DNA of 64,000 bases from Amphibalanus amphitrite (Eukaryota; Arthropoda; Thecostraca; Balanomorpha; Balanidae), in NCBI RefSeq assembly GCF_019059575.1, contig NW_024881535.1, positions 1,345,001-1,409,000 of the forward strand, in the 5' to 3' direction. Below are positions 1-10,856 of this stretch, piece after piece. The translations under genes and the position numbers were made by a program. The stretch's first letter is position 1; the number at the start of each line of letters is the position of its first letter. The notes beneath the pieces are model-generated. The model had not been told where the DNA came from, made no database searches, and saw nothing but the letters and a program-made list of their open reading frames with translations.

Positions 1-256
1 CCGTTTTAAGCGCTACAGCGGAACTTTTTATTAAAATTCACTTGATTTAGCCCACATGGCTGCCTTCATCAATCCTAAAAGCGGTCAGTTTGCAGACTGC
101 ATCATTGAACGGAATTACTGAATGTCATGCAAATGCAAATGGACAATTTCATTTCATTGGAACGTGATCTAAACATGACGCGTCTCAGAACACGTATGAA
201 ACATGTGAATATTTGAATTGTAGATAACTAAACCGCCAATCACTCGTCCCATCGGA
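1..256. other. 5' flank of the SLC6-like gene
   Basis: No coding sequence is visible. The stretch is moderately AT-rich and leads to an ATG at 257 (context atcggaATGG, with G at +4 and A at -1). It presumably holds the promoter and leader of the transporter gene, but I see no clear TATA box or initiator. Confidence 0.3.
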
Positions 257-2812
257 ATGGCCGAAGCGGAGCCAACAGTGTCTTCATCTGCCGAAGCCAC
301 TCACTCATCCAACCATTTGACGGTTACACTGGTGGTCTCCAGCCCAGTGGTCGAGCTTTCGTCTGCTGTCAAAGATGCCATCTCCGAAGAAAAAGAAGGG
401 CCAGGTCAAACAGAATCTTCATCAGCTACAATCGCTCAGTCATCGAATTACTTAACGGTAGTTCCGGCGTTCTCGAATCCAGTTGTCGAGCTTCAGTCCA
501 CCTCTGATGCTGCTGCAGAAGAAAAGGAAGCGCCCGGTCCGGCAGAGTCCTTCGACATCGCCAGTCCTTGGGCACATCTCGGCATTAAAAGAACTGATTC
601 CGGACTCCACGGAGTATTGAGCAGGCAAGAATCGCAATGTGACTGCGCCGATAAAAGTTGTGTCTTCGAAGCTGCCTATCCGAAAGACACGGAAAGAAAT
701 TCCATTGCGAACAGAATCAACGATTTCTGTTTTAGCCATTTCGGCCTGTGCTCCAACCCCGCAAATGTGAGGATTCAAACACCAGCCCACAAGCAAAGCG
801 GAGGACATGGCGTCTGGTCATCGGACTTCCACTCGATGTGTGTGAAGCTCGCCGTGTACATCGGTACAACCGAGTACATCCTGGGTCCGCGGCTGGCCTG
901 GCACTACGGCGGCTTCATATTCTACTTTGTCGTCATGTGTCTGGTCTTGATCTCTTCCTATCCCGCCAATTTCCTGGAGTCGCTGGCCGGTCAGTACTCG
1001 GCCAAGAGTGTGGTTGTGCTCTTAACTCAGCTAGGGCCGCTGTTCCGGGGCCTTGGCTACGCGATGCTGATCATCACAGGACTAATCATGGTGTACTATT
1101 CCGCTCATGTGGCCAAGGTATTCATGTATGCATACCACGCTCCACAAGTGTCTCTGCCATGGCACGACTGCAGTGCCGACTACAACTCAAAACACTGCTT
1201 TCTGGAAGAATTGGAGGAACACTGTAACAAAGGCTACAACCATAGCGTCTACTACGACTTCAAATGCATCCCGGCATCCACTTACTGCGTGCAGAACGGA
1301 TACCACGAGTACAATGGATCACACTGCTTGCGCGATGCGCACACCAACATCACTTTAAGATGGATGGTGGATCACACCGAGCGCAGATTACGCAACGTCA
1401 CAGCGGCGAACGCCAGCGAGGTGGGAAGCGTCGGAGAACGCTTCATTTCCTCCCGCGACTTCCACTACCACTACATCAGCGGCAGATACGAGTGCCAGAA
1501 GAACGTCTCGCTGCCCGTGTGCGAGAACAACGTCCGCGCGTTCCTCGTGGCGTACTGCGCCGTCTGGATCCTGGCGCTGCTGCCCTGCTTCAACCTCTGG
1601 GTGGCCTCCACCTTCGCCATGGTCGTCATCGTCGCCAGCCCGCTGGTCACCCTGCTGGTGATGACGCGAGTGGTTCTGTTCCCCGGCGCCTGGGCCGGCG
1701 TGTCCAACTTCTTCTTCGGCAGGGCCAACCTGGCGCAGCTTCTGACGAAGAACTTCTGGATGGATGCCTGCGGGATGACACTGTGGAGTCTCTCGTTCGG
1801 CACTGGCGTCATACCGACGCTGAGTTCGCGGGACCGGCTGCGTCACAACGCACTGCGCTCCTGCACAATCCTGGTGACGGCCGACGTGGTGTTCGGCCTC
1901 CTCAACAGCATCCTGCTGTTCTCTGTGCGAGGCCACCTGGAGCGGCACGTCGGCATCTCCAAGGACCAGCTACAGCAGCTGGATCACGACTCGGAGGCGC
2001 TGGTGTTCGTCGCCTTCACCACAATCACTGACGGCATGCCGCGGCCGCGCTTCTGGGGAAGCATCTACTTCGGCACGATGGCCGCCCAGGCGCTGGCCAC
2101 CCTGGCCATGATCATGGTGTCGCTGGCGCTGAACCTGGTGGACGCGGTGCCGTCGTTCCGCGGTAGGCCGTTCTGGCTGGCTGTGCTGGTGGCGGTGGCG
2201 CCGTTCATCCTCTGTGCTACCGTACTGGCGGTGAGTGTCTTCCACGACGTGAGGCTGCCGCTCTACCCACTAGTGCGGCTTCAGCTGTCCTTCGTCGCGC
2301 TGCTCTTCATTGTGGTGGTCGGCTTCAAACTCTCCCGGCCTGAGTTCCGAGACCAGGTGCAGGTCCAGTTGGGGATCGACGCGCGCGGAGTCTGGCGACA
2401 GATGCTGGCCAGCTGGCTGGTCGTGTGTCCCTTCATCGTCCTGATAGAGATCCTGGGACAGCTCATGGTATATCGCTTCCCTCCAGTGCCTCCCGGGGGT
2501 CTCCCTACAGCCGTATTCGCCTACACGGCAGCGCTGTGTCCTCTCCTCGCCCTAGTGGTGGGTGCAGTGTACTCGGCACGAACCACGCCCTTCTGGGAGC
2601 TGTGCAACACGTCCAAGCAGTTTGGGCATCGAGAACGAAGGGCCCGACGGAGAACCCTAACCCCAGCGGTCAGTGCGCGCAGTAGGAGGTCGAGTATGCG
2701 CCGGGGAACGATAGGAGTGGTGAGAAGTCTGACGGCGGAGGATGCGACCAGTCGTAGGTCGGCTACGTCAGAGATCAGTGACGAGATGAAGACCGTGCTG
2801 GGCGTTCGATGA
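257..2812 (+). CDS. divergent SLC6-family (neurotransmitter:sodium symporter-like) membrane transporter, intronless
   Basis: An uninterrupted 851-codon frame. Residues 1-190 are hydrophilic and contain a 45-residue tandem duplication (about 9-53 and 54-98, each with a SSN(H/Y)LTV...PVVEL...EEKE(G/A)PG core). About a dozen hydrophobic segments follow from residue 192. SLC6 landmarks are a GQY...LGPLFRGLGY stretch after the second helix, a large extracellular loop (about 300-430) with many cysteines and N-glycosylation sequons (NHS, NGS, NIT, NVT, NAS, NVS), a WMDACGMTLWSLSFGTG segment matching TM6, and a FVAFTTITDGMP segment matching TM8. The basic tail (about 795-851) is cytosolic. The family signature NVWRFPY...NGGGAF of TM1 is not conserved; GPRLAW...GGFIFYF stands in its place, so the usual Na+/substrate site is doubtful. 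SLC6 proteins are commonly 600-700 aa and encoded by many exons, so both length and lack of introns are unusual. Substrate unknown; it may be an orphan or non-transporting member. Confidence 0.8.
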   Translation: MAEAEPTVSSSAEATHSSNHLTVTLVVSSPVVELSSAVKDAISEEKEGPGQTESSSATIAQSSNYLTVVPAFSNPVVELQSTSDAAAEEKEAPGPAESFDIASPWAHLGIKRTDSGLHGVLSRQESQCDCADKSCVFEAAYPKDTERNSIANRINDFCFSHFGLCSNPANVRIQTPAHKQSGGHGVWSSDFHSMCVKLAVYIGTTEYILGPRLAWHYGGFIFYFVVMCLVLISSYPANFLESLAGQYSAKSVVVLLTQLGPLFRGLGYAMLIITGLIMVYYSAHVAKVFMYAYHAPQVSLPWHDCSADYNSKHCFLEELEEHCNKGYNHSVYYDFKCIPASTYCVQNGYHEYNGSHCLRDAHTNITLRWMVDHTERRLRNVTAANASEVGSVGERFISSRDFHYHYISGRYECQKNVSLPVCENNVRAFLVAYCAVWILALLPCFNLWVASTFAMVVIVASPLVTLLVMTRVVLFPGAWAGVSNFFFGRANLAQLLTKNFWMDACGMTLWSLSFGTGVIPTLSSRDRLRHNALRSCTILVTADVVFGLLNSILLFSVRGHLERHVGISKDQLQQLDHDSEALVFVAFTTITDGMPRPRFWGSIYFGTMAAQALATLAMIMVSLALNLVDAVPSFRGRPFWLAVLVAVAPFILCATVLAVSVFHDVRLPLYPLVRLQLSFVALLFIVVVGFKLSRPEFRDQVQVQLGIDARGVWRQMLASWLVVCPFIVLIEILGQLMVYRFPPVPPGGLPTAVFAYTAALCPLLALVVGAVYSARTTPFWELCNTSKQFGHRERRARRRTLTPAVSARSRRSSMRRGTIGVVRSLTAEDATSRRSATSEISDEMKTVLGVR

Positions 2813-3290
2813 GGACGTGAAACGATACGAAAAAGGAGCGACTGAGTGAGTGAGCATTGCGGCAGTGCTACGCGAGATGAGGATATGACTCGGTGACAAG
2901 GTGAAGATTATGTGAGTGACGAGCCAGTGATGATACAGGTTTCTCAGGACTGAGCTGGTGGCCCGACGATGAGCTGAAGATTCCGAGTGGAGAGCCAGTA
3001 ATGGTGTAAGGACGTGAACGTTGGGAGCTTAGCGAAGCCGATGTGTTTGTGTGTCTGGGGGTGCCGATGATGACGTTGAGTTGTGGAGCGAAAGCGCAAA
3101 AAATGATTCAAGTGTACAATGAGTTGCGCGCCGCCTTGCCAAGTCAGACGGAGCTCTTGGTTCTCGACTTGCCTCCATTCCAGTGTCCAAACATGCGACA
3201 TTCCGATGTTCATGTCTAGATATGTCCCGCTGGTTGTGTTGACTGACACGCATAAACAAGTCCAATAAATATATCATGTGCTCAGTTAAC
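2813..3290 (+). other. 3' UTR and poly(A) signal of the SLC6-like gene
   Basis: After the TGA the sequence has no long frame and carries a canonical AATAAA at 3264-3269, about 450 nt past the stop. The transcript probably ends near 3285-3295. The segment contains loosely repeated GATGAG(C/A)TGAAGATT-like words around 2900-2990. Confidence 0.55.
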
Positions 3291-4702
3291 GAATGTATCG
3301 TGGACTAGGCCGTTGATGCAGTTGCAACAGATGACCTGTGGATGAATGGATCCGTATGATCTGGAGCAAAGAAATTTCGCACAGACGGCGGAATTCAAAA
3401 CCACAAAACGGCATCAGAAATTCCGCTTTCAGCTACAAATTACCCAAAAGCGGTTTCAGGTAATCAGCCAACGGGTGTCCACACTGAATTACAAGGCCAC
3501 CACGCAACTCCCCTAATGTTGTCCTGCATTTCACAACCACCCCACGACAAACAAGTCAGCAAACTTGTCTCCCACTTCAAACAAAGTCGCACCAGGGAGT
3601 ATCACACAACGTAACAATAAGTGACAAAGTGCCACCGGACCACCCCAATCGTGACGCAGGAGTGGGTCAACTATCAACGCACAGCGTGACGCGCCACGAA
3701 ACATCTCGAGCGGCGTCACGGTTGTTACGAAGTGACGCGGGATGGCCAAAGTGAGCTGTATTTACCCGCCTCTGTCCCGGCGAGAGTCAAGGCGCCGAGT
3801 CGTGAAAATTGACCTTCATTTAACTTTGATAATTGAACCGTATTTCCCACAAATTATACCAAACATAAGTGGCCTTTAAAAATCGCTGGTCACAGGTCAT
3901 AACCAGACTCGTTACGACGATTTATTGATTCGAAGTTTCTGTCAAAACACAGGATACCAACAACTGCACAAACTCAATCTAAAAAATCAATTGTCACTCA
4001 CACTCACTCAACATACTACATATGTTCTGCTAATATCACAGTCTGAGGGGAAATCGAGCACAATCGATTCACCTTGAACATGAGCCGGGCCCAACGTCAC
4101 AAGAAGTAGCATGACGTAGCGCGAGCTATTTTACGTTAACCCTGATGTCAAATCAGCGCCAACGGCATGCTACTGATGCTGTTGATGTAAGCCACATAAC
4201 AACCTGACTCACTGGTTGAGCTTGCGAAACGCTACCCCCTCCTTTAAAACACAAGGAGACTTCATGAAGTCATACGTGGCATCACCTCAACATGAGAGCT
4301 AAAGGCAGTAAAAATGACCTCCTGAAGAACGTCGTCGACACCGATCTGTGGCCAGTAAGTTCGGTAACACCGCAAGCTCGTATGATGGCGCCACCCGTGG
4401 ACATTAACTGCACAGATCAGGCGGCGTTCGTATCTGCAATGACGTCATATGACGTCACTACGTCCCTGCCGGCAGCACTGAAAGTCCCCCTTCTGTTACC
4501 CATTGCGGTGTCTTCCGTCAGCAAATCTCCCTTGACCACCTTGGCGTTTCCCTCCAACGATACCCTTCAACGAAAGCAACATCTTCCTTTACTTTTTCCC
4601 TAACTTTCCGTCAAGCTTTTCGCCATTTCTCGACCCTGCCTTGTTTCAACTCACACTGTCCTTAACCCGTCTCAATTTACCCTACCTACCCTACCGGCGG
4701 CG
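3291..4702. other. intergenic region between the convergent SLC6-like and ECSIT genes
   Basis: No supported gene. A minus-strand AATAAA (plus TTTATT at 3921-3926) is the nearest candidate polyadenylation signal for ECSIT; this would give it a 3' UTR of about 780 nt. The sequence at 4600-4760 is C/T-rich on the plus strand. Confidence 0.35.
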
Positions 4703-7700
4703 TCACCTTTTACTCTCCCCGCCATCCTCTCCCTTTCTCCCACCCTCTCTCTCCGCCCCTCTGCTCTCTGCACCGTCTGACCTGTGCTCTGCCCGCGCGG
4801 AACCGCCGCTCGTGGTTACCCCTCTCTCAGGATTCTCATCTGTCGTGGTCACCCCGGTCTCGGGTGACCGGAGAGTGAAGACCACAGGGAGTTCAGCCAG
4901 GCGGGGACACTGGCGCTCCAGCAGGCGGATCCACGAGAGGAGCGAGTCGCGACTGGAGGTGCCTGTGGGAGGGAGAGAGGGGTTTTAGTAAGGCCATATT
5001 ATCTTGGAGATGGGCAGCTCGTTTACGCACATTGACCTCCATGATACAGCTTGGAGTGTTTTGTCTGTTGTAAGAAGAGACGGATGATTTTATTTTAACT
5101 CAACCATCATTTCCTATAGAGTTTCGACACATCAACTCACAAAAATCCGGACAACAAAGTATATTGATACAGATACAGACGGAAGTGATACCAAGTTAAT
5201 GGTTCAATCTCTACTCGATAGAGGACAGCAAAAACCAACACGCCAGACGGATGGGTTAGTGGTGCTCTAAAAACGTAACAAGCCCGTTTGGCTAACACTA
5301 TCACGTTCTCCAGCCCTTCCCGTCACGGAGTGTAACTGACCTGTGGCGCAGACGGCCATGATGGTGCCGTCCTCCTGTATGTGCACGCTGGGCGGGCGGA
5401 CGTTCCAGGCCGTGCCGCCGGAGTCCGAGGAGGCCGCCTGACGGGCCCGCCGCCACGTCCAGTTCTCCAGGTACGTGATGTCTGCGGGGTGAGTGGAAAA
5501 GATAAATGGTGAGCAGAGATGGTGAGGAGTGGACATCGGTGAGCAGGAATGGTGGGCGGATACGATGCAGGAGCAAAGTAAGCAGAGTTTATTACCATAA
5601 ATTGGGAGCAGTATGATGAGTAGAAGTGGATATGAGCGGGTACTGGGTAGAGTCAACAATGTTGACTCTATCGCGATGTCTCTACGTCAATCCGTATGAT
5701 GCTGACTCAACATCATACGGATTGACGTAGAGACATCTCGATAGATGAGGCATAGTATGGAAACTTGCAAAACTTGACCTTGAGAAGCTCAGTATCCATT
5801 TTAACGAACTACGACTAGACTAGACTAGAACGACTAGAACTAAGAAAACAGCACGAAAGAGACCAACGAAACATCGCCTCTGTCTCGCTACCATTAAGAT
5901 TAGCAGTCCCTTTTCGATAAGCCTTCCTCCATCCCTCTCTCCCCCTCTCCTCCCACTCCTTACCGTCCGAGTCGAGTCCCTCGTGCTGTCTCTGCGGCTG
6001 CGGCTCTGCTCTCAGCACAAAGTACGATATGGCCTGGTCCTGCAGCCACACGGTGTAGGCTCCCTCGACAAACAGCGGTTTGTCGGAAGGGTGCTCCTCC
6101 AGCAGACGGCGCTGCTGACCGCTCTGACCCGACACGATCCACGTGGAGTCGACGGCGTCCTCCGGCAGGTCGGACTCCTGACGGGAGAGGAAAGCGGAGG
6201 CATTGGTGACATGAGATGGTGGTCATGGCATAACATACAAATCAGACGAGAAGAGAGGGATCGGTTGCTGGGAGAATGTTGGAAATGTGACATAGAGATA
6301 GGATTTAAAATGCCGAGTTTCGTGAGAGGACAGCGAAAAGGGATGAGGTCAGTCAGATGCAAGGGAGAGGGATTATGCGACGATGTATCCATGCTTCGAT
6401 ACCGGGAGTGATTCCGAATACCGACAGTTAAAAATAAGCTTTCGATCTTGCAATGCACGATTAAACAATAGAATACGTTATTTTTCAGAAATCACATTCC
6501 ATCTGATGAAAACGGCCCCCGGACACATCAGTCTTCAAAGATATCATACTCTCATAATCAAACACAAATCCGAACACAGTGCCCTCACACCACCCCCTTT
6601 CTTCCCATCTCACCGTGAATGTGGTGACCTCCGACCTCGCGTCCACCGATGTGATTTGTTTCACAGCCAGCTGGGCCAGTTGCTGCAGCTCGGAAGGCAG
6701 GGGCCGCGGCAGCAGCCACGGGGACTGGTTACGGAACTTGGGCATCCAGTACAGCATCCGTGCCAGCTTACGCACCGGGAACGAGAACTTGCCGAAGATG
6801 GTGATGAGCTGGTCGCGCAGTTCCAGGTCGGGGATGACGCCTGTGGGCCGTGGGCAGGGAGGTGTCATAATAATTCAGAATTATCGTGAAAGTAAGCTTT
6901 CGATTTCGATCATACCGATCATCGCACTGAACCATATGAAATATCATTCAATCACTGGTGACGTTCGTATATGAAAGACATAGAGGATTCTTCATGGCTC
7001 CGAGTAGAAGATAAGGATATCTTTTCCAAGCGGGTTACTGAAAAACCGAGCGACGAAGGAGCGAGGTTTTTCTGTTACACGCGAGGAAAAGATATCCGAT
7101 CTTCCACGAGTGAGCCATGAGGAATCCTATATCTTTCTATGTTGAGGTTTATTCTTAATTATTTAAATATCATATTCAAATGTGAAATGAATTCATCTAT
7201 GTAAAAATAGATTTAGAGTATTTTGGATTTATTTCATAAGTTTCATACACAAACAACCGTTAAAAATGGCTCGGTTATTGACCCATCATCACTTGAACTC
7301 TTGATTTTTAGCTTTGAACCCGCGAGACCTTATCTTCGCATCTCAGAGGGATGCAGAGATAACAAATTCTTATCCTTGCATCTCAGAGGAGTGCGAGATA
7401 GAAATATCCCTGCACTGTAGACCCGATGGCAAATAAACCTCAACTAGAAAGATAACGGTAAATCTTGGGCAAAACCAAAGCTGAAATCGATGAAACTGAA
7501 TAGTCCACAAAACGAACTTAAACGAGGAATGTTTTTTTTCTCTCACCGTTATCCTCCATCTGCTGGAGCACGTCGATGGCGCAGTTCTGCTGCCGCGGGT
7601 AGTGCATAAACTCCACCTGGCGTCACAGAAATAACATCAATGTTGTTAGAAACGTGATGGATATGTCATCAGACTAGTCTGCACAGTGCACATTAAAACC

Positions 7701-8508
7701 ACGACTGGGTTCAGCCACGACTCAAGCTGCGGCTTTCGCCACCAGTAATTATATGTTCTAGAATGAACAAACCTAAGTACATGACTTCTCCGCCAGTAAA
7801 ACATCAAACACCGCACAACAGACCGACCCCACAGCGTCCTCACCTGAAACACGTTGGTGGAGACCATCTGTCCGACGGGGAAGACGCCCAGCACCTTCTT
7901 GTACGCCTCCAGGTCCTTGTGGACGCCGTAGTTTTCCATCTCACGGAGAGCCGCGTAGATGAACTCCACGTGACCGCGTTTGTGGACGGTCATCTCGTGG
8001 AACATGTCCATCGCAGCCAGATAGGTGTTCTTGTTCTTCTCCTGCAGGACATAGAAATAATACACGAATAAGAGATTACACAGGGACAACAGACATCCAT
8101 GCACTGCATATTTGTAAAAAAAAAAAACAGAGTGGATTCTCCATAGTAGAAAGGTTTAGCTATAATACAGAAAGTTTTAATTCCAAAACAAAATTGCTTG
8201 ACTTGATAAATAGCAAGATTTCTTCCATTCTAAATAGAGAAGGGTCTGATGGCAATGGTTTTAGGTAGAATCAGATGAGAAAATGATCTTAAAACAAATA
8301 TCACTCTCACCTTTGCACCTCCAAAGATGGCATGTGGTACCAATTTGGTGTTCACATGTCCATCTCGTTTCTCCTTAGCCTGTGGCACGGCCACATGGAT
8401 ACCAGCGGTCTGGGTCACTCTCTGCTGCGGGAGCCGGGCGGCGCGGAGACGGCACCAGCTCAGCTGCAGCCCGCGCAGCTGCGTCAGCGCCAGACAGCGG
8501 GGCAGCAT
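4703..8508 (-). CDS. ECSIT: ECSIT, evolutionarily conserved signalling intermediate in Toll pathways / complex I assembly factor
   Basis: Seven coding exons join in frame with GT-AG borders: 8508-8311, 8041-7844, 7616-7547, 6840-6614, 6177-5964, 5481-5341 and 4962-4703 (1308 nt, 435 aa; human ECSIT is about 431). Exon 1 gives an Arg-rich N-terminus (MLPRCLALTQLRGLQL...) fitting a mitochondrial presequence, then LVPHAIFGGAK. Exon 2 has the diagnostic VHKRGHVEFIYAALREM..YGVHKDLEAYKKVL block, exon 3 HYPRQQNCAIDVLQQMEDNG, exon 4 the FGKFSFPVRKLARMLYWMPKF region, exon 5 PLFVEGAYTVWLQD. Exon 7 gives LAELPVVFTL, then a low-complexity Glu/Gly/Arg tail ending at TGA 4703. The family works in mitochondria with the MCIA complex in complex I assembly and links TRAF6 to MEKK1 in Toll signalling. 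The tail is poorly conserved in the family, so its exact end is less sure. Confidence 0.9.
5651..5742. repeat. double hairpin in ECSIT intron 5
   Basis: A small palindrome at 5651-5667 (AGTCAACA, one base, TGTTGACT) is followed directly by a stem with two 32-nt arms (5670-5701 and 5711-5742, one mismatch) around a 9-nt loop. It lies on the transcribed strand between exons 5 and 6, so it would fold in the pre-mRNA. It may be a miniature-element remnant. Confidence 0.8.
6981..7131. repeat. hairpin element in ECSIT intron 3
   Basis: Imperfect inverted arms at 6981-7028 and 7085-7131 share GGATTC(T/C)TCATGGCTC and GGATATCTTTTCC. An inner stem (GTTACTGAAAAACC / GGTTTTTCTGTTAC) surrounds a short GAGCGA-rich loop. 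The outer arm is partly shared with a hairpin at about 30021-30073, which suggests a dispersed family. Confidence 0.7.
7130..7455. mobile_element. small inverted-repeat element (MITE-like) in ECSIT intron 3
   Basis: Terminal inverted repeats of about 22 bp (ATCTTTCTA, optional T, GTTGAGGTTTATT) lie at about 7130-7152 and 7433-7455, with AT-rich sequence and two copies of a GCATCTCAGAG(G) word between them. There is no coding capacity. The target duplication is not clear. The left end overlaps the right arm of the neighbouring hairpin, so the two may be one composite insertion. Confidence 0.5.
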
Positions 8509-10634
8509 ACTGGTCTACGGAGTGCTGCGGAGACAGGATGGGGTGGGGCACCTATTAGGTATGTCCAGCAGCATATGAAGTGGTACCAGTGACAGCAAGA
8601 ACACAAAATGTTATATCTTGTCACTGAAAGACACATTCAGTAGGTAGGTAGGTAGGTACCTCTTAACAATTTGTACACAACATGAATAGAATGGGCAGTG
8701 ACGGGATGTAGAATAAAGATGCAGACATCAACATGATATAGGAACACAATAAATCCAAATTTTCAACTTAAAATTATTTGCCACAATTGCAATATGAAAG
8801 TCAATATATTGAAAGTATGCTTGCTCAGTGCTCACTTCTCACCAAGGTTATAGCATGGATTAGGAATACTTTTGGAATACTTCTTCCATGGTTATTACAT
8901 GGAATTATAGGCAGAAATTGTGCTCACAGTGCGAGGAGGCCAAGGCGGACTCAGTGACACAGATTCAGCAGAGTCGATCTTGATATTTGTTTCAAAGCTT
9001 ATTCTTATTAAGCTTACGCTTATTCTTATGTTTTCCTACAGTGATAAGTGGCAATCAACGACCAAATATAAGTTTTTTTCTCAAATAAATACACTAAATT
9101 CATCCAAAGGAGACGGAACCCGTGGGACACAGCGTCGCATATGTCGCACAGGCGCAATCGAATGTCGACATTGTTTTAACTTAGTATTATAATCGACCTA
9201 AATTCAACACCAGTTTTTGTATGAATAAATACTTTGACATTTTTGTGCTCAAAGGTCATTTCTACAATCACAAAAGTATTCTTATCCACAAACTATGTTT
9301 AATTTAGGATAAACAGGTTAGACATTCCTAGGACAGTATTTTAGGAAGAGAACTTGTTCAGAAACTGCGCTGTTGCGTCAATCGGTCAGCTGTCGGCAAA
9401 TAGCCACAGGTTAGGAGGAATTTTAAAGAATTTCTTTGGAGTTTCTATGAATTTCAGGTGTGTTATTGGAGCATAGATATTTTCATCCCTAGCTGTTCTT
9501 AACGGATATATTTTCAATGTTTTTTCATTAATTGCATTCTTATTTTACATCATTAATTTGCCATTAATTTGCCCGATTGCGACTACCATTATATAGGCTT
9601 GACATACAGCAGTAAAGCAGTTTGAATTATTTTATTTTATCTCAATCTTGATCTATTGCCTATTTATCCGAGGCCAGGCAGTTATTTGCTATACTTGCGG
9701 TGATAGTATGCAACCTATTTACCAGCAAATATATTGCTGCCTTTGATATTAAGATAATTAATGTTTGTCCTGAATATATCATGCATGTGGATTTACAGCA
9801 GATTTTGCCAGACATCTGACACTTGTAAAACAAAAATCAAGAACAGGCCTCGTAGGTGTGTGATGCCTGCAAGAACGATATTATTTCACTCTAGTTAACA
9901 TTTCAAATGGTGTGGTAGATTGAGAACTGTTCATGGATGTGTTGTTCATTGAACTATATCAATATGCATTCATAGACATCAGCATTGTCTTATTCAGGAA
10001 ATAGGTAGCCTAAATAAATGCTGTGCCAATGGCATGCTTGTAGCAGGCAGGTGAATGATGATATTGTTTTAAGGTTATGGGAGGCCAGGAGAAAAGCTAT
10101 ATGTTGCTTCATTTTTTAAGTTTAAATATTTATATTCTTATGGGCCTATCTCATGTGAGGCACCCAAATCTGTACCACTTACCTATATCAATTTCTAATC
10201 ACATATTATTCATTTTCACAGACTTCTGATTGGGTTGTTTGACACAAAATCTTCACCAGTCACCACAGTCTAAGACTCTTCCAGGATTAATTATTGTCAT
10301 TGAACTCCATCAATCAAAGGGATGAGGATCAATCTTTCACAGAAATAGGCAATATATATTTTTAATCTTTGCATAGATAACAGTAAAACTATATAAGATA
10401 TCATTTTTATATATCAATATCAATGATATTTGCTTTGGAGATGTTTTCCAAAAACTTTGCTTAACATTTTTTAAAAATAATATTCCATGGAAATGCAATC
10501 AGTGCATAGTTTTAATAGTTCTGTCTATTACAGGTGAATCGGTGAAAGCTGGCTGATAGTTTGCCGCATTGTTTCGCCAACCTCCCTGTAGCAAGCCAGC
10601 ATCAAGATCACCCTTAGCCTCTCTTCATTCAATC
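8509..10634. promoter_or_regulatory. divergent intergenic region between ECSIT (-) and UBL5 (+), with UBL5 leader splice site
   Basis: About 2.1 kb separates the two start codons. A GGTA microsatellite lies at about 8641-8657. The rest is AT-rich with no supported gene. Just upstream of UBL5 the sequence tctgtctattacag followed by gtgaatcgg at about 10535 looks like a 3' splice site, so the UBL5 leader is probably spliced and its first exon lies somewhere in this region, possibly sharing promoter DNA with ECSIT. No core promoter motif stands out. Confidence 0.4.
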
Positions 10635-10856
10635 ATGATTGAGGTCACCTGCAACGACCGACTGGGAAAGAAAGTCCGCGTCAAATGTAACCCGGACGAC
10701 ACCATCGGCGACCTGAAGAAGCTGGTGGCCGCGCAGACGGGCACGCGCTGGGACAAGATAGTGCTGAAGAAGTGGTACACCGTCTTCAAGGACCACATCA
10801 CCCTGGAGGACTATGAGATCCATGACGGGATGAATCTGGAACTCTACTATCAGTGA
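10635..10856 (+). CDS. UBL5: UBL5 / Hub1 ubiquitin-like protein 5
   Basis: A 73-codon reading frame starting [20 protein letters not shown] and ending [19 protein letters not shown]. It matches the extremely conserved UBL5/Hub1 family in length and nearly every position. The chain has the beta-grasp ubiquitin fold but ends in YYQ rather than a di-glycine, so it is not conjugated like ubiquitin. Asp22, used in the family to dock on Snu66 HIND elements, is present. The protein modifies spliceosome behaviour and, in metazoans, is also linked to the mitochondrial unfolded protein response. The frame is open further upstream to 10569, but family length and the ATG at 10635 fix the start. All coding sequence is in one exon; a splice acceptor about 100 nt upstream suggests a spliced leader region. 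Confidence 0.97.
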   Translation: MIEVTCNDRLGKKVRVKCNPDDTIGDLKKLVAAQTGTRWDKIVLKKWYTVFKDHITLEDYEIHDGMNLELYYQ

